Source of the DNA: Palleronia sp. LCG004
GTDB taxonomy: Bacteria > Pseudomonadota > Alphaproteobacteria > Rhodobacterales > Rhodobacteraceae
Length of the DNA stretch: 64,000 nt
Reading direction: 5' to 3'
NCBI RefSeq assembly: GCF_032931615.1
Contig: NZ_CP136759.1
Location: forward strand, 2,046,001-2,110,000
Positions 62,867 through 64,000 of the stretch are shown one piece after another; position 1 is the stretch's first letter, and every line of letters begins with the position of its first letter. The translations under genes were made by a program, and so were the position numbers. Under the pieces are notes generated by a model, which was not told the DNA's origin, did no database searches, and saw nothing but the letters and a program-made list of their open reading frames with translations.

Positions 62867-64000
62867 TCAGGCCAGAACGGGGTTTTCGTCATGGACGAGG
62901 TCGCGCACCGCATCGGGTGTTTGGCGCGCTTTTGCAAGGGTCCAGCTGACCCGCGTGGCGTAATCGACGGCCGTGGTGCTCAGCACGATCTGCCGCGTCG
63001 GCCGGGGCGAAAGCGAGACGCTGTCGAGATAGACCGACGGCTCGATCGTCACGGCCGCCCTTCCGCCGTGGCGGAAGACCCAGAGTTCGCCGCCCTTGGT
63101 CATCAGCAGAACGCTGCCAGGATCCTCGTCCTTCTGCGCCACGATGTCGGGGTGGAGGTGGAACCGCACGGCGAACGGAAAGCCACGCTGCCCGGCTTCT
63201 TCCATGGCCCGGTCGAAGATCGCCTCGTCCTCGCGTTCCACCGTGGCAAGAACGTCCTCGCCACTGAGGGACCGGCCGGCCTGATCGAGATGAAGCTGGC
63301 GGATATGCGTGAGACCATGGCTCGGGACGTAGCCGTCATGCCCCGCGACGAGGCCGGTCGACGTCTCGTCCCGACGACGTTCCATCCGGACGTCGCGTGG
63401 GGCCTGCGACAGCCACCCGTCCTCGCCACCGATCCGGGCAGAGGAATATCCGTCGATGGCGAGCGTCGAATGGGAGGCTGTCGCGCGCGCGGCACGCCGC
63501 CATTTCGGGCCGAAGCTGCGCCCCGCACCGCATGACACGATGATCGGCCTGCGCCCGGAGGTGAGCTCGAAGGCGAGAGTCGAGGCATGGGCCTCGGAGG
63601 AAAGCGAGCCCTCGGGGGGCGCTGCGGCATCGACGATCAGCGTCGTGCGGCCATGCGCGATCCGCGCGAAGCCCATCGCCCGGTCGGGGGCCGGTCGCGC
63701 GCGCCCGGTGCAGGCGAGGCCCGCATCGAGCCGCCCCGGCACACCGCGGCCGCCGCCGTGGAACCGCGCGAGCGATCCGTCGGCATGGCGCAGTGCCCTG
63801 AGGACCGGAGCCGCGCGGCCGAGCGCGCCATCGATCGATCCGGGCACCTGGCACCCTGAATTGCGCAGTGCCTCCGCCGCATGGGCGAGGCGGACGAAGA
63901 TCTCGGACAGGTCCTCGGGATTGCGCCAGGCGACCCCGCCCTCGGCATCGACGAGGCGGTCGGCCTCGGCCGCGAGACGAGCGGCGGCGCGATCTCGGTG
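62867..64000 (-). CDS. Heparinase II/III-like protein, cut by the window end
   Basis: At least 378 residues of an open frame that continues to the last base; the N-terminus is outside the window. The C-terminal part has the beta-sheet heparinase II/III-like look: SAARIGGEDGWLSQAPRDV, VAGHDGYVPSHGLTHIRQLHLD and the FAVRFHLHPDI stretch. Upstream, RNPEDLSEIFVRLAHAAEAL continues the alpha-helical domain. It may act on an acidic polysaccharide; it is often beside purH in Rhodobacterales. Confidence 0.85.
   Translation of the reverse strand, partial: HRDRAAARLAAEADRLVDAEGGVAWRNPEDLSEIFVRLAHAAEALRNSGCQVPGSIDGALGRAAPVLRALRHADGSLARFHGGGRGVPGRLDAGLACTGRARPAPDRAMGFARIAHGRTTLIVDAAAPPEGSLSSEAHASTLAFELTSGRRPIIVSCGAGRSFGPKWRRAARATASHSTLAIDGYSSARIGGEDGWLSQAPRDVRMERRRDETSTGLVAGHDGYVPSHGLTHIRQLHLDQAGRSLSGEDVLATVEREDEAIFDRAMEEAGQRGFPFAVRFHLHPDIVAQKDEDPGSVLLMTKGGELWVFRHGGRAAVTIEPSVYLDSVSLSPRPTRQIVLSTTAVDYATRVSWTLAKARQTPDAVRDLVHDENPVLA

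Noticed and set aside
1..64000. CRISPR arrays, tRNA or rRNA genes, insertion sequences
   Set aside because: No regular repeats, clover-leaf-like gaps or transposase frames were noticed; gaps are too short or lack such structure.

Overview
The window is about 64 kb of high-GC DNA with densely packed genes, many joined by ATGA, GTGA, TTGA or TGATG stop/start overlaps, and several GTG or TTG starts. Gene content points to a marine Rhodobacteraceae/Roseobacter-group alphaproteobacterium: a TRAP transporter, a PetP-PetR type regulator pair, a NavAb-type sodium channel, the 44-residue aa3 oxidase subunit IV, and a MutL with the endonuclease motif. I saw no rRNA, tRNA, CRISPR array, insertion sequence or prophage; it reads as ordinary chromosome. 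This identification is from recall of families, not from a search. | Region 1 (1-13.3 kb) is a sugar-acid catabolic locus: PfkB sugar kinase, LtnD-like dehydrogenase, UxaA-family dehydratase, OtnI/Hyi-like isomerase, an FAH-family hydrolase with its own GntR/FadR-type regulator, a three-gene TRAP transporter, a second beta-hydroxyacid dehydrogenase, a KDF-type SDR, an EamA exporter and a D-2-hydroxyacid dehydrogenase. Three palindromes with the core TGGTATACCA (983-996, 5901-5916, 5957-5970) look like the regulator's operators and link the two halves. | Region 2 (13.4-26.6 kb) is mostly housekeeping: PPOX flavoprotein, PlsC, zinc-ribbon membrane protein, App1-like phosphatase, QueG, GST, MtgA, HU with a clear terminator, AMP nucleosidase, topoisomerase IB, a DUF1810 protein, a YeeZ-like reductase, KtrA-KtrB potassium uptake and a voltage-gated sodium channel. 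| Region 3 (26.6-37.3 kb) holds HDAC-like/xseB/ispA/dxs, the regulators petP-petR, ilvE, an EamA permease, mobA with a coupled unknown gene, azlC-azlD, a cysteine-peptidase-like lipoprotein and the small oxidase subunit IV. | Region 4 (37.4-48.5 kb) is one long minus-strand array: acyl-CoA ligase, LivG, an unknown gene, LivH, LivM, binding protein, LivF, a PaaK-like ligase, then a pseudo-caspase/peptidoglycan-binding protein and a small unknown gene. It suggests uptake of an organic acid coupled to CoA activation. | Region 5 (48.6-64 kb) has an acidic DUF481-like outer membrane protein, a histidine phosphatase, an SDR-DUF3833-DUF1365-FAD oxidoreductase set (usually tied to membrane lipid modification and singlet-oxygen stress), RmuC, MutL, an M16 protease pair (one active, one lacking the zinc motif), a DUF3035 lipoprotein, LspA, PurH and a heparinase II/III-like protein cut by the window end. 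The best candidates for something new are the GntR-controlled hybrid sugar-acid locus, the pseudo-caspase array behind the Liv/ligase genes, and the unknown proteins coupled to MobA and LivG/LivH.
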